From Sindora glabra (lineage: Eukaryota; Streptophyta; Magnoliopsida; Fabales; Fabaceae): a stretch of DNA of 64,000 nt. Position numbers and translations under genes: made by a program. Below the pieces are notes generated by a model, which made no database searches, was not told the DNA's origin, and worked only from the letters and a program-made list of their open reading frames with translations. The DNA lies in assembly GCA_020226215.1 (NCBI GenBank), contig CM035233.1:55265751-55329750 (forward strand). Reading direction: 5' to 3'. The stretch's first letter is position 1; each line of letters opens with the position of its first letter. This document shows, one piece after another, positions 12,550 to 24,251 of the stretch.

Positions 12550-14280
12550 GAATGATATATTACTCATGATCTAAAAAATTATCTTTAAAGGTATGATAAA
12601 GAAGGAAAGTACATTCATTTTTTTACATGGGAAAAATCACTTTTTATATATTCTTCATATTTAAATTAAATAAATAAAATAATTTTTATAATCTCAATAT
12701 TTTATAATTATATTTTATAAAAAATACCTTTCATCAAAGTAAATAAAGTCAAAATCTATAATCAAATTCTCTCAATATTGCTTATTGCTATATTAGTGAT
12801 CATTCCTCTTTAAAGGAGGGAAAGATAATTTTTCCTTCTACGAGAATTTTGATTAATGAGAATAAGAGATTAAATATTTATGATTAATTTTTAAATTTTT
12901 TTATTTATCATTTTATATTTTTTATTTTAAAATATTTTAAGTATTTTTAAAAAATTCAAAGAAAGAGAAGAAAATTATGATCCAACCTCTTAATTCTTCT
13001 TCTCTTTTCCTTCGTCTCTCCCATTCACTTCTCTTCCCCTCCCAATCTCATTTCCAGACATATATTGTAAAATGATCATCTAGCTGATTAGTTAAGGCGC
13101 CCATCTAATTTATCATTTTTGGTGCAAAAAATTAAAGAGATGGGAACCGAATAAAAACAAAGAAAATATTATGTTTATATATAATATACAATGTTATTAC
13201 TTTTATATTTTATTTTTTATTTTTGTATTGTAGTTTTAATTATAACTATATATATAATATATTATTGTTTATTAATATAAATATAAATAATATTTTTTTA
13301 TAAAAATACTTTTTAATAAGATAAACAGAGCTTAAGCATCACTATACATGTTATAGCCATCTGCCTCCCTCCATTGGCAAAAAAATGGTGATAAGGATTC
13401 TTATATGTAGAGGTGCAAATAAATTATGCTAATTATAAATATATTGAAATTGATTGATCAAAAAATTCAATTTGAATTTGATTTTAAATGAATTAAACTT
13501 AAACGAGCCGAGTTGAATTGATATAAGAATTGAGATAGAACTTTATATTAGTCGATTTTAACGGTTTGCAAGTCTAAACATATAAAAAATATATTTTTAT
13601 TTTTACATTTTATAAGAGTAATATAGTACATATAAATTCAATTATATATGTAATCTCTAAGGTTGTAGGTGAAGTATGATGTTTTAATTAAAATAATTAA
13701 AAAAAATTTATATTATATAATGATTATATCAGTATTTATAATAAGTTTGACAATTATAAAAAATTTATATTGAAAAGTAAAATTAGATAAAAAATATTTA
13801 ATGATCATTTTATTTGTCAAAGATAGGATTTTATATAATTAAATTTAATTAAAATAATGAATTATTTAAATAAAATTATATAAATTTATTTGTATTTATA
13901 TTTATTAAAAGCCTGAATTCAAATTTAAATATTTTGAATTTAATAAAAACTTATGTTATAGTAATGTACTATTTAAATAAATTTATATAAACTCATTTAA
14001 TCTTGTATTTGAATAAAGTTAGAAATTGAATTTAAATTATTTAAATTTAATAATATTCTATTTGAATTTCAATACATTTATGTATTTTTTTTCTATGAAT
14101 TCGAGAACGAATACATAACCTTTGTGTTTGAAAGTATGGAAAGAAAAGAATTTAGAAAGAAAACTTTAAATTTCAAATTATTCCATTTATTCGGTATGCA
14201 TGAGAAAAATAAATAAATTCTATCATTTTTTACGCATTATAAATTAAATTTTTCCTTTACTTTTTCTTCTAATTAATTTT
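12542..14280. other. AT-rich intergenic DNA with old repeat debris
   Basis: No gene is supported. The segment 13420-14100 contains 'aaacgagccgagttgaattg', a phrase typical of dispersed plant repeats, in long AT-only sequence. A short pyrimidine-rich block lies at 12980-13060. Confidence 0.45.
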
Positions 14281-14329
14281 TAAAATTTTCCTTCCCCTTC
14301 GCACTCGCGCATCTTCCCCTCCAACAAAT

Positions 14330-15050
14330 CACAGGGTAAATGTTCAGCTCGACTGCCCCCCACTCGTACGTACCTTTGCAGGAAGCACATAGCATTATTT
14401 TTAAGAAGAAAGAAGAGCATTGGAGAAGGAAAAAGAATAAGAGGGCAGGGAGGAGCAGTGTTAGAGTACGGTAAAAACTAAAAAGGCCAAAAAGAGCATT
14501 TGACAGAGTAAGTTAATTAATTGAAATTACAGAGGAAGAAGATTGACGTACATGGAATTAATGATGAACAATGGCAAATGTGATGTTGCTTGATTCCATA
14601 TGATATGACAAGACGACGACGATGTGCATGTGAAGCTCATGATGCAGACATTTGAACTGACCTTTCGATGCTCCGACCCATTTTTTTCTTTTCGGCCAAT
14701 CACTCCGTACCATTCTCCTTGGGATAGGGTCCCTTGTTAAGGGTCACTGCCCTCAACTCACTTTACGCGTCCCACGTGTCATTGCCGCATGGGGTCTTTG
14801 TCTTCGACCCCGGCTCTCTGCCTCTCTCTATAATCCTCCTTCTTTCTGATGTCATCATACTGATACAGTTACACTGTTACGGACAAAATACTGTTTTGGG
14901 GGGAGGGCAGGCATTTATATATGTGTTTTGGGGCGTCATGCATGGCACTGACTCCCACGTGCCATCTCTGTGACTGACCCTCTCTCTCTCTCCTGTTTGC
15001 AGAGATTAGTCATTTGAGCTGAAGATGGGGCATGGGACTCTTTTTTAGTG
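14330..15050. promoter_or_regulatory. GC-richer island with two CACGTG (G-box) motifs
   Basis: This block stands out from the AT-rich surroundings. It contains CACGTG cores at 14773-14778 and 14956-14961, CT-rich runs near 14815 and 14980, a TTTATATATG TATA-like word near 14913, and an acceptor-like 'ctgtttgcag' ending near 15002. The composition fits a promoter or 5' UTR of a plant gene. No coding exon follows on either strand: the plus-strand frame 14734-14973 shows no recognisable domain. Regulatory assignment is inference from composition and motifs. Confidence 0.3.
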
Positions 15051-15059
15051 GTTTGTTTG

Positions 15060-16160
15060 GGCGGAGAGAAATAAATAAATAAATAAGGTAAAAAATTTGT
15101 ATTTTTTTATTTTGTTGAATAGAAGAGAGAGAGGAAAAAAATTTAAAAATAAAATATACGATTATAATTTTTAAAATTTTTTCTCTCTTATATTCTCACT
15201 TATTTAAATTTAAAATATTTCTTTTCTTTTTTCATTATCTTCTCTCCTACTAAATAAAAGCTAAATTAACAATACAATTAGGATGGCAACGATCTCTTTA
15301 GATGTTATCATATTAAATATTAATAATATTTTAAATAAATTTAATTCAAATTTGATACTAATAATAATTATATTATATTAATTTATTTATTAAATATATT
15401 AAAATAGATTATTTTATTTTATTTATTTAATAATTTTAATTAGTAAAATTTATTATAAAACTATTTATTATTTTATGTTATAATATTTTTCATATTGATA
15501 AGTGCTTAAATTTTCATTTTTATTTTATTAAAATATGAATTTTATATTTCATTATTTATAATTTAATTATTAATTATTTTTTAAATAGTATTTTTTAAAT
15601 TTTAATATGAATTTTTAAACTAATTATATTGATATGTTAATTTATTTATAATTATAATTCAATATATTTATTATTCATATTAAATAAGTTAACTTATTTA
15701 TAATTTAAATCTATATAAAAATTTTATATTCTTATCGTATTGTATTAAAAAATTATTAATCCTATATACAATGAGAGTTCTATAATTTCAAAATTACGTT
15801 TATAATTAAAATATTCTGCTATAAAATGTAAAATTAATTTATTTTTATATATTTATTTAAATTTAAATTTAATTTAATTATTAATTTTGATCTTAGAGAT
15901 CATCCTAAAGTAGTGTTTTCATCCTATACGTTTCATATATCCGTGTATGCATGTGCAGACATATAAAGTGATAATATTTGTTTTAACACGTAAGATGAGA
16001 GAAATTAATTATAACCCTGTATTATAGAAATATAATTAAGAGTTATATCATCACTTAAAAAATAAATAATTTTATATTTTAATTCTAGTTCATTCGTATA
16101 AAATTTGATGATTATATCTCATTCTCTCCTATAAAAATGATCCTTTTAGCAACACATTGT
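15060..16160. other. AT-rich intergenic DNA
   Basis: Almost pure A/T from 15060 to 15900, with no gene, clear repeat array or terminal repeat. Confidence 0.5.
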
Positions 16161-16164
16161 ACAT

Positions 16165-16190
16165 ATTATATATATATATATATATATTTA
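16165..16190. repeat. (TA)n microsatellite, short
   Basis: About ten TA dinucleotides, followed by a short less AT-rich block to about 16450 that includes the perfect 16-bp palindrome CTTAACTGCAGTTAAG at 16367-16382. Confidence 0.85.
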
Positions 16191-16749
16191 CAAATGGGGG
16201 CTCAATATTTGCATGATGGGTAGTTTCATTTGAATCTTTCATGTGTCTATCAAGTTGTTGAAGTCTCTCATTCCTTTTGCCTTTTGCTTTTCTGAGAGAC
16301 TGTCATTGAGTTGATACATCTTCCTCTCCGCCAGATTTTGGTCTCTTCTGTGAAAGACCCCACTGCCTTAACTGCAGTTAAGACTACGTAGGGTAGCCAT
16401 TAATCGACACTCCTGTCAGATGCAAAGAAGAAAGCTATCATCTTTGCTTCTCATTGTTAAAAGTAGTCTATTATTAAGCCTAATCGCGCTGAAATTTTGT
16501 TAAAAGTTGAAACTCGGATTACTAGCTCTTTTAGATTCTGATTATTTTATTTGGGATATTATAGCTTTATATAACATTTATTTATATATATATATAGGGA
16601 ATTACTGATATTCATATGTAAATATTAACAACCTTACTCTTTTATTTGAATATTATTCTTCACGCTTCAATATTATTGGATCAATGTTTTTAATATATAT
16701 TTTAATACTTTTAATGTATCAAAATTAATCTAGAGCTTTATTAGTAAAT

Positions 16750-17162
16750 CTACTCCACTTAGTATTTGAGCCTGACGAGGGAGAAAGCCATACTCATAGG
16801 AGCTAACTTCTCTTTCTTCCCAATATGCATAGTTTACTTCACAGGCGACATTTTTAGAAACATTATATCTTCTTCATAAAATTCTAATTATTTTCTTCTT
16901 TTGTTTATATAGGACTTGTGACAACTTTCAAACAATCCCAAATAATTTTCATATTTTTTAGTGCATCAAAAACAAGGTCAAGACCTAAAAGTTAAGTTTC
17001 TCCTAATTTAAACCATTTTATGAGAGATTTATGCTTGCTATCATAAAGTGTTTCATAAAGTGTCATCTTAATAGAGGATTGATAGCTATCATTGTAAACA
17101 AATTTGATCAAGGGTAAATATTTCTCCTAATCTCCATCAAACTCAAAGGTGCAAGCATATAA
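16750..17162 (-). pseudogene. gypsy integrase, C-terminal part (downstream of MULE insertion)
   Basis: The minus strand continues the integrase started at 22165. It encodes degraded versions of the segment after the catalytic core: 'ACTFEFDGD-EKYLPLI', then 'FVYNDSYQSSIKM-LYETLY', and, after frame changes, 'EDIMFLKMSP' and 'GKKEKLAPMSM'. The last two correspond to the chromatin-side, SH3-like integrase end ('VFLKVSP', 'GKKGKLSPRY') of plant Ty3/gypsy proteins. Several stops interrupt it. Coding similarity fades near 16750. Confidence 0.8.
17154..17162. repeat. 9-bp target-site duplication, left copy
   Basis: AGCATATAA, identical to 22156-22164. It is part of the gypsy integrase sequence, duplicated when the MULE inserted. 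Confidence 0.92.
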
Positions 17163-17390
17163 GGCTAAAGTACTAATTTACTGTTGTTTCAGAAACATAT
17201 TTCCGTTTTACCGTTCTTTCGAAATATTTTATCAAAATACGCACGCAATTGAAGGGCGTTAGATTAAATGGTAATTCTGGCACTAGAGAGGCACCAAACT
17301 GAATAGTGCTTCTCGCACCGGAGAGGCGCCAGACTGAATGGTGCCTTCACTCCAAAATTTTAAGTGGGGCGCTATTCAATATAACGCCCT
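17163..17390. repeat. MULE left terminal inverted repeat
   Basis: Pairs with 21950-22155 in inverse orientation with small indels. The outer about 100 bp are AT-rich; the inner part has repeated AGAGGCGCC / GGCGCC words. The block 'ccaaaattttaagtgggg' pairs with the inverse of the 'ccccaattagaattttgc' block on the right. Confidence 0.88.
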
Positions 17391-17528
17391 TAATACTTGT
17401 GCTTAAAGGCGCCAACTCAGATGGCGCCCTGATGTGAAGGCGCCAAACGCGATGGCACCTTTGGACTGGTTCAAGTTTTGAACATTTGAAGGCGCCAATT
17501 GCTTTGGCATTCCCGCTCCCTCCCTTTC

Positions 17529-17536
17529 TATAAATT
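17529..17536 (+). promoter_or_regulatory. Putative TATA box of the MULE internal gene
   Basis: TATAAATT sits in a GC-richer, CT-rich leader just inside the left TIR. It is followed by a pyrimidine-rich stretch (17590-17740) resembling a 5' UTR. The distance to the first coding segment (19230) would need a long leader or a leader intron; this is inferred. Confidence 0.4.
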
Positions 17537-17779
17537 CCTTCCGGCCAAAGGGCCAAAATCAAATTTTGCAAACTATTTGGCCGCAACTCTTCGTCTTCGC
17601 ACCACTCCTCATTTTCCCTCTCACAATTCTTCATTCTTTCTTCAATCTATGCACAGTATAACCCTCCGGCAACATTTCCTTCTCCGCATTTCATTCATAA
17701 TAGATCTGCTCTTCTCTCTTTACTCTTCCTTCTTTTTACTGGTTAGTATTTTTATAATTTTTGTATTTGTATTATAATT

Positions 17780-19229
17780 TTTATTAGTTATTATGAAAAT
17801 ATAATTTTTTAGTGGTAGAGAAATTTTTTAGGGTATAAGGTATGATATAAACAATAAGATTATTTTTATTTTATATTGATTATTATGATTTATGATGTGA
17901 AATTATAATTTATGATATGAAAAATTTGTAAAAATTTATATGTACTATGATAGTTTATAGTGAAAAAAAAGAAAAATAAAGGGGATAAAGAAAGGTGTAT
18001 TAAAATAAAATTTAAGATTTAGGTAAAAATTATATTTAGAGATTTTTTAAATGTAAAATTTTGATATATAATAAGAGAAGTAACAAAAATAAATTTTTAA
18101 AATATATTGAAGTAAAAATAAGTTTTAAAAATTAGGATAATATTATTAAAAAAATAATTTTTATTTAAATAATAGATATAAAAATGCAAGAATAATAATT
18201 ATAGTGAAAAAATTATGTTATACATAAGTTTATTGTAAAAATATTAAAATATATAAAGAGGTATTGTAATATAATATTAAATAAACTTAGTGTATGTAGA
18301 AAAGAATTTATGATTTTAATCATAAAAATATACAAACAGTAATATGTAAATATTTTTGTTTGCTAGTTATTAATAGGTGTGAAGGAAAAAAATTATTATG
18401 AAATGTTAAATGTAGTGTATTAAGACAGTTAATCAATTTAATAAGAATAATTTGTAACTAATAAATAAAAAAAATAACACTTGAAAAAGATAAATTAAAA
18501 TATAAATAAAATTATATAGCCAAACATTATATAGGATAAAAAAATAATAACATTTAATTGGCAGAAAAAAAATATTATACTATATGATATGTCTATTATA
18601 TATTAAAAATTATTATGAAATGTTAAATGTATTGTATTAAAATAATTAATTAATTTAATAATAATTTCAAAAGAAGGAATCTAGACTTGAACATAATATA
18701 TAAAACAAGCAGAAATAAATTATATTACTATAATTGATAATTTAATCATAATGCAAAAAATATATATAGGTAATCATATTTAAAAATTATATTTTTTTCA
18801 ATTGTGTTCAAGTAAGTCAAAATTAAAATTATTAATTCAAATATAAATTTAATATTTTTGTAATAATTTATTTATATTACATTCAAAATTATGTTAAAAA
18901 ATAGGTTTATAATTTATTTATTTATATTACACTTGCAACTGAAAATTAAAAATTTGTGTTGTATGAAAAATTACGATTAATATAAAAATAGCAATATATA
19001 TGAAGGAAAAAATGTGGACCTGTGCAGGTCGGAATCGGTTTGGCCTGTGTAGGCAGATTATTATATACTATTAAAATATATACCATATAAAAATAGCAAT
19101 ACATATTATTGCTTTTTGCTTATAATATTAAATGCTAGTTGATTAGTTAATAAATACAATAATTGTATAGGATAATGTATGTGTTAGTTGTGAAGATGCA
19201 GTAAATGTATTGCAGTTAAAAGTAACAAG
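17780..19229. other. AT-rich interior of the MULE
   Basis: No frame or motif of note. A transposase gene would normally be expected somewhere inside an autonomous MULE, and I see no trace of one here. Confidence 0.55.
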
Positions 19230-21137
19230 ATGAAGAAAAGTTTGATTGCTTTTGTACATTCAAATGATACAACAATTAAGGGACCAATGGGGGTAATGTA
19301 CAATGGACCTCCCCCAAAGGCATTAAAACTGAAAGAATGCAGTACCATAAACGTTTTACGAGAAAAAATTCATTCCCGAATGAAGCTTGCCCAAAATCAA
19401 GCTGTTGGGAGAATTATTAATAGGTTTCCACAACATCAAACAGAGACTCAATATATGGCATACAAATTGGACGACGATGAAGACTTGACATGTGCTGTAG
19501 CAAGCTACAAACAACATCCAACGATGACATGTGATAGATTTCCCACTATTACCCCTACGATTACTATTTCAGCTATACCAGAGGAGGATACAGGGACTAG
19601 CCCCCTTGCCCGTAGGTTAGAAAATTTTTCAATCTATACTTGTAATTAAAATGACAACTACATTTTTTAACTTAATTGTTATACTTGGTAGGTGGCACTA
19701 TCAAAAGATATTCTAGGATAGTCCTGCACACAACCTGCTTATTATAAATACGTGCTGAATCGTCTTCGACTCGATCAGGTTTGAAGGGGTTAATGAATAT
19801 TTTTATTTCATTCCATTATCTATTTTTGTTGCATTAAAATGATAATATAAATATGTAATTTCAGATCATCTGGATCCCGTACACTGAGGTAGTCACCGCG
19901 TCACTTTCTCAGTATTGTTTTAATGGGAGTGACATTTGGACAACAATAGTACCACTCATACACTTTCAGATTGTTGAGTGGCACCAGTTAGATAGCGTTT
20001 TGTGGCAGTCCGGCCTTCGCCAGCCTATTCCTAAGCCACCAAAGTAGGTGACGGAGGTCCATTGCTTTCACTTATTCGGTCGGCATGATGAGGAGTGGTA
20101 CATCCGACATCAGCCATACATTACATTATGGGATATCCGTCGAGACTTGTGTGTTATCGGCGAGCCGTCTGCACTATTTGTCCTAAGCCTACGGTCCAAG
20201 TATATGGCATGGTACAGACGGGTTATTAGGTGATTTATTACACCAAGTGGTAGAGCACTAAATCTTGTGGTAATACCGCATACTAATTATTTGTGTCTGA
20301 TTATATTCTTGTGCATTAATATTGTTACTAACTTTAATGTCAAAAACTTGTACAGATTGATGAAGTGTCCACACTGCACGATTTTACTACACTTAAGGGA
20401 CAGTCTAGGTTCACCTTCGATGCTCTTAAATCAGCGACTGACTCCATCTTTCACGCACTTCACGAGGTTGATAATGTGATTATTGGTACACATGTAGAGC
20501 TAGCTCCTCCTACCCATCATATCCCTGACCCTACGGAGGGTGACCATGATCAGCCTCATATACGTCAACGTCGTCGCACTGGTCCACGACTTACGTCACA
20601 GGCCGATATTCCCTTCACTTCTCAGGTGCATCAAAGTCCATCATCTTCTGCTCAGAATACCTTCATGATGATGTCATATATGACTGCCTTATCTCACATG
20701 TACCCTACTGCACCAGATGTTCCTTCATCCTCCCGCATGTTCCCAACTGCACTATATGCTCCATCATCATCCCAGATATTCCAGTTTACTTCAAGTGTTC
20801 CATCCTTATTTAAGGCATTTCCACCTATACTAGGAGTTTCATCTTCATTCCATGTCTTTCCTTCCAGTGATGCTGGTCATTTGCAACAATATCCTCATGA
20901 ATTTGATCTACATACTCAAGATTAGAGGACATCACTTAGTGGCATGATTATGGATGACTCAGTACTTGCAGATAGAGGTAGAGGTAGAGATAGAAATAAA
21001 GGCAGAGCTGGAGGTAGGGGAGTCACAGACACTGGAGATGTGACTCCTAAGCCTGCAAGAGGGTTAGCAGATATGGTCGCCATATTACTGATCATGGATG
21101 TGGGACTGGACACCATTTACGTAGACATTAGCTTCCC
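19230..21137 (+). pseudogene. Plant mobile domain (PMD, aminotransferase-like) gene in a MULE, broken
   Basis: Three coding blocks are visible. Block 1 (19230-19649, about 139 codons: 'FVHSNDTTIKGPMGVMY', then 'IINRFPQ') resembles, from memory, the N-terminal region of many plant MULE proteins. Block 2 encodes the PMD: 'YYKYVLNRLRLDQ' ends at 19778, an 86-bp intron (19779-19864, GT...CAG) is removed in phase, then 'IIWIPYTEVVTASL', 'DIWTTIVPLIHFQIVEWHQ', 'SGLRQPIPKPP', stop TAG (20045-20047), and 'HLFGRHDEEWYIRHQPYI', 'YMAWYRRVIR'. A second likely intron ends near 20355. Block 3 (20355-20925) continues 'STLHDFTTL' and a Ser/Pro-rich tail; an RG-rich end (GRGRDRNKGRAGGRG) follows near 20970. 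PMD proteins occur in transposons and in the host proteins MAIN/MAIL1. The in-frame stop and the mismatch between blocks 1 and 2 mark a pseudogene. Confidence 0.8.
19779..19864 (+). other. Intron within the PMD coding region
   Basis: The donor GTTTGAAG and acceptor ATTTCAG flank 86 bp of T-rich sequence. Splicing joins '...RLRLDQ' to 'IIWIPYT...' in one frame, matching the continuous order of PMD proteins. The intron argues against simple retroposition of this gene. Confidence 0.75.
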
Positions 21138-21189
21138 TTTTCATATTTATTATATATTTATGCACGTTTATCTTATAACTTTATTGTAA

Positions 21190-21949
21190 AATATCAAATT
21201 TTGGGATGATTTTAATTATTACAACATATTTATCACTTTGTGTACGTACATCAGAGCAAAATTATAAAATCTTCTCACAAATACATAATCAATTGAATTC
21301 TCATATAACATATCAAATATATGTAATTTTTTTCCAATAACTTTTTTCTACCTAGAATTTTATTCTCTCCTTCCGTTTTTTATTTTCATAACTTTTATTA
21401 TTTTAAATTATTAACATATATTAATTTCAATTTTTTCTCAAGCACTTGAGTTTACTTTTTTTTCTAATGATAAGAATTAATTCATTCCCCATAACTCATT
21501 GTATTTTATTTTTTAATATTTATTTACTTATAATTTTAAACATTATAGTTTAATCATATTTTTTTAACGATCACCCTAAACCTTAAAAATATTAAATATA
21601 TTTATATGCATTCCATTTAAATTTTATATCTTCAACATTTTACTCAATTTGATTTTTAATTAAATTTTAATTTTTTCACAAAATTAAATATATACAAAAT
21701 CTTCTTTTCCTACATCAAATTAACTTATATGTATTTTTAACAAATTAATAATTTTTGTAATTATTTTATTTTTAATAAACATATAAAAAGTCTAAATATT
21801 ATTTTATTACTTCACATATAGCATATGCTCTAAATTATATTTAATAGTCACAATCAAATTTAATTTATTTTTAAACCTTAAATCTTACATATAATACATT
21901 TAAATATTTTTTTATTTTTTGAATTAAAAATTTATATTTCTGGCCTAAG
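21190..21949. other. AT-rich 3' interior of the MULE
   Basis: Nothing recognisable between the end of the PMD remnant and the right TIR. Confidence 0.5.
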
Positions 21950-22155
21950 GCGCTAAAGGAGATGGCACCATATTGAATGGCACCCCAATTAGAATTTTGC
22001 AATAAGAGCACTATTCAGTTTGGCAACTTTCCAATGTTAAAAGCGTCATTTAGTTTGACACCTCTCTGGTGCTGTGCGTATTTTGGTAAAATATTTTGAA
22101 AGAATGGTAAAACAAAATTTTTTTTCTAAAACAATAGTTAATTGGTACTTTATCC
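21950..22155. repeat. MULE right terminal inverted repeat
   Basis: Inverse of the left TIR, ending GTACTTTATCC. It includes 'gacacctctctggtgctg' and 'gcgtattttggtaaaatatt', which mirror the left end. Confidence 0.88.
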
Positions 22156-22164
22156 AGCATATAA
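22156..22164. repeat. 9-bp target-site duplication, right copy
   Basis: AGCATATAA, identical to 17154-17162. Confidence 0.92.
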
Positions 22165-22520
22165 CATATCTTCCAAAATTTGAATTGTATGTTTGGTTGG
22201 CCATCAATTTATGGATAAAAAGTGGTACTAAAGCATAACTATGTTCTTAAAGTTTGTTAGAAAAATTGTCAAAAATTAGTAGTAAATTAGATGCATCAAT
22301 ATGAAATGATGGTAAAAAGAACATAATGCAAGGGAACAATCTTGTCAAGATAAAGTTTTGCATATTGAACTGCAAAATAATTAGTTCAAATTAGAATAAA
22401 ATAAGTCATTTTAGTGAGCCTATTAGTGATTACTCAAATGAAATCAAACCCTTTGAAAATGAGGGAGGCTAATAAGAAAATTTATAGTTATATTTTCCCA
22501 TTTCCATTCAAAAATAAAAA
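22165..22520 (-). pseudogene. gypsy integrase, catalytic-core part (upstream of MULE insertion)
   Basis: Minus-strand reading with stops and frame changes: 'NGNGKI' (the WKWE-NIT region), 'KGFDFI-VITNRLTKMTYFI', 'LDKIVPLHYVLFTIIS', 'TTFYP-IDGQPN' and 'IQ-KFWKICY', ending at the insertion point. These match in order the DDE-type core of plant Ty3/gypsy integrases (DSIWVIVDRLTKSAHF, STAFHPQTDGQSERT, IQILEDML). The 'RDPRFTSRFW' aspartate region is badly degraded. Confidence 0.85.
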
Positions 22521-22889
22521 GTGGTGGGTGTAAACTAGTAAGCTTTTGATGCTCGGCTTTGATATGCTAAAAAATGAGACACTTAAATACAAATTCAAAC
22601 ACATCCTTTTTCACACCCTTCTACTAAAAACATTACTACAAATCATAATACATCTTTATGATGCTTAGATGCATTATATAAGATAAATTGTAAGCTTAAT
22701 GAAGTAACTTATTCTTTTCATGCACTAAAACCCAAAGTTGATTCTAAAAGCTTATTACTCCTTGCTCAATCACTATTAAATTAGTATTTTAATCTGATAA
22801 CTTTTCTTCTCTCAAAGTTTGATGCTGGAAATCCTATTCATGAGATTTTTAATTATTTCAATCAAGACTAATTATATAGTAACCTGAGG

Positions 22890-24240
22890 AACCACCACCA
22901 TTTGATCTTTTGCTTAAATGTTGGCTAGGACTCTAAATGATTTCTTGCTTAATGCATCAACTACGGCATTAAACTTTCCTAAATGATAATGAATAGTGTA
23001 ATAATAATCTTTCACGAGTTCTATCAACATATGCTATCTCAAATTCAAATCCTTTTTATTAAAGATATATTTCAAGCATTTATAATCTGTGTAGATTTTG
23101 TAATTTTCACTATAAAAGTAATATCACCATATCTTTAATGCAAAGACCATTGTAGCTATTTCAAGATTATGGGTCAAATAATTCAATTTGTGTTTCTCTA
23201 ATTAATAAGATATATAAGCAATGACTTTTCCATATTACATAAGCACACACTTCAATCTTACTTGTGATGCACCACAATATACCACAAAACCTCTAGAACC
23301 TAAAAGAAAGTTAAAATTAAGGCTATAGTCAAATAAGTTTTCAATTGTTGGAAACTAGATTCATATTTATTTGACCATTCAAATTTGACTTCGAGTAAGT
23401 TTGGTCAATAAGGAACTTATTTTAGAAAAATATTTTACAAACTAATGATAATAACCAATTATACTAATAAAACTTTAAATTTCCAACACTGTTGTTAGCC
23501 TTAACCAAGTTTGGATTGCTTTGATTTTTTAAGGGTCAACTTGGATGCCATTTCAGGATATCGCATATCCTAGAAACTTCGCATTGAAAAGCCAGAATTC
23601 AAAATTTGAGAACTTTGCCAAAAAGTAATGTTCACAAAAGGTTTGTAAGATAATTCAAAGATAGGGAGTATGATTTTCTTCATTCTTAGAAAAAATAAGG
23701 ATATCATCAATGAAAACAATCATAATTTTATCAAGGAAGGGTTTGAAGATTTTATTCATAAGGTTCATGAAAGCTAGTGAAGTATTAGTGAGACTAAAAG
23801 ATATAACAAGAAATTCATAATAATTATATCAAGTTTGAAAAGTGGTTTTTGAAATATTTTCTTTTTGGATTTTAAATTAGTGATAGTCAAATCATAAATT
23901 AATTTTGGAGAAACATTTTGCACCTTGTAATTGGTTGAAAAAGTCATTAATTTGAGGAAGAAGGTACTTATTCTTCATGGTTACCTTATTTAGCTAACGA
24001 TAATTAATGCATAGTCATAGAGTTTTGTCTTTCCTTTTAACAAACAACATATGTGCTCCTTATAAAGAAAAATTAGGACGAATGAAACCTTCATGAATTA
24101 ACTACTGTAGCTGCAGCTTGAGTTCTTTCAATCTATTGGAGCCATTCAATATGAAGGAATAAAAATTGGATTTGTGTCTAGAACCACTTCAATATCAAAC
24201 TCAATTTCACAATTTAAAGATAAACCTAGCAGCTTTCCTG
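22890..24240 (-). pseudogene. gypsy reverse transcriptase / RNase H, degraded
   Basis: The minus strand encodes the RT catalytic segment 'KIMIVFIDDILIFSKNEEN' near 23680-23725, so the F-I-D-D active-site motif survives. RNase H ends near 22900 with 'GKFNAVVDALSRKS', the normal end of the gypsy RNase H connection ('KANVVADALSRKS'). Between them are many frameshifts and no long frame. The enzyme would copy the element RNA and degrade the template; it cannot be made from this copy. Confidence 0.85.
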
Positions 24241-24251
24241 GGAATACATTA

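Larger units (their letters stand above)
17163..22155 (+). mobile_element. Mutator-like element (MULE) carrying a plant mobile domain gene
   Basis: The element has a perfect 9-bp target duplication (AGCATATAA), the length expected for Mutator-like transposition. Long imperfect terminal inverted repeats begin GGCTAAAGTAC on the left and GGATAAAGTAC on the inverted right. They share 'ttctttcgaaatatttta' and 'ccaaaatacgcac', then GGCGCC-rich segments, for roughly 200-240 bp per side (17163-17390; 21950-22155). The interior has a GC-richer leader with a TATA box (about 17390-17780), an AT-rich stretch without genes (17780-19200), a spliced PMD-type gene in ruins (19230-21137) and an AT-rich stretch (21190-21940). 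No MuDR-type transposase catalytic domain is recognisable. Length 4,993 bp. Confidence 0.9.

Noticed and set aside
14640..15000. microRNA precursor
   Set aside because: Compared by eye with common conserved plant miRNAs (miR156, 159, 160, 164, 166, 171, 319, 390, 398); no mature sequence match.
17347..17634. 95-codon minus-strand frame in the MULE
   Set aside because: Lies across the TIR and leader, opposite the direction of the PMD gene, and matches nothing; it arises from GC-richer composition.
17499..17777. 92-codon plus-strand frame in the MULE leader
   Set aside because: Overlaps the TATA box and pyrimidine-rich leader; better explained as promoter/5' UTR.
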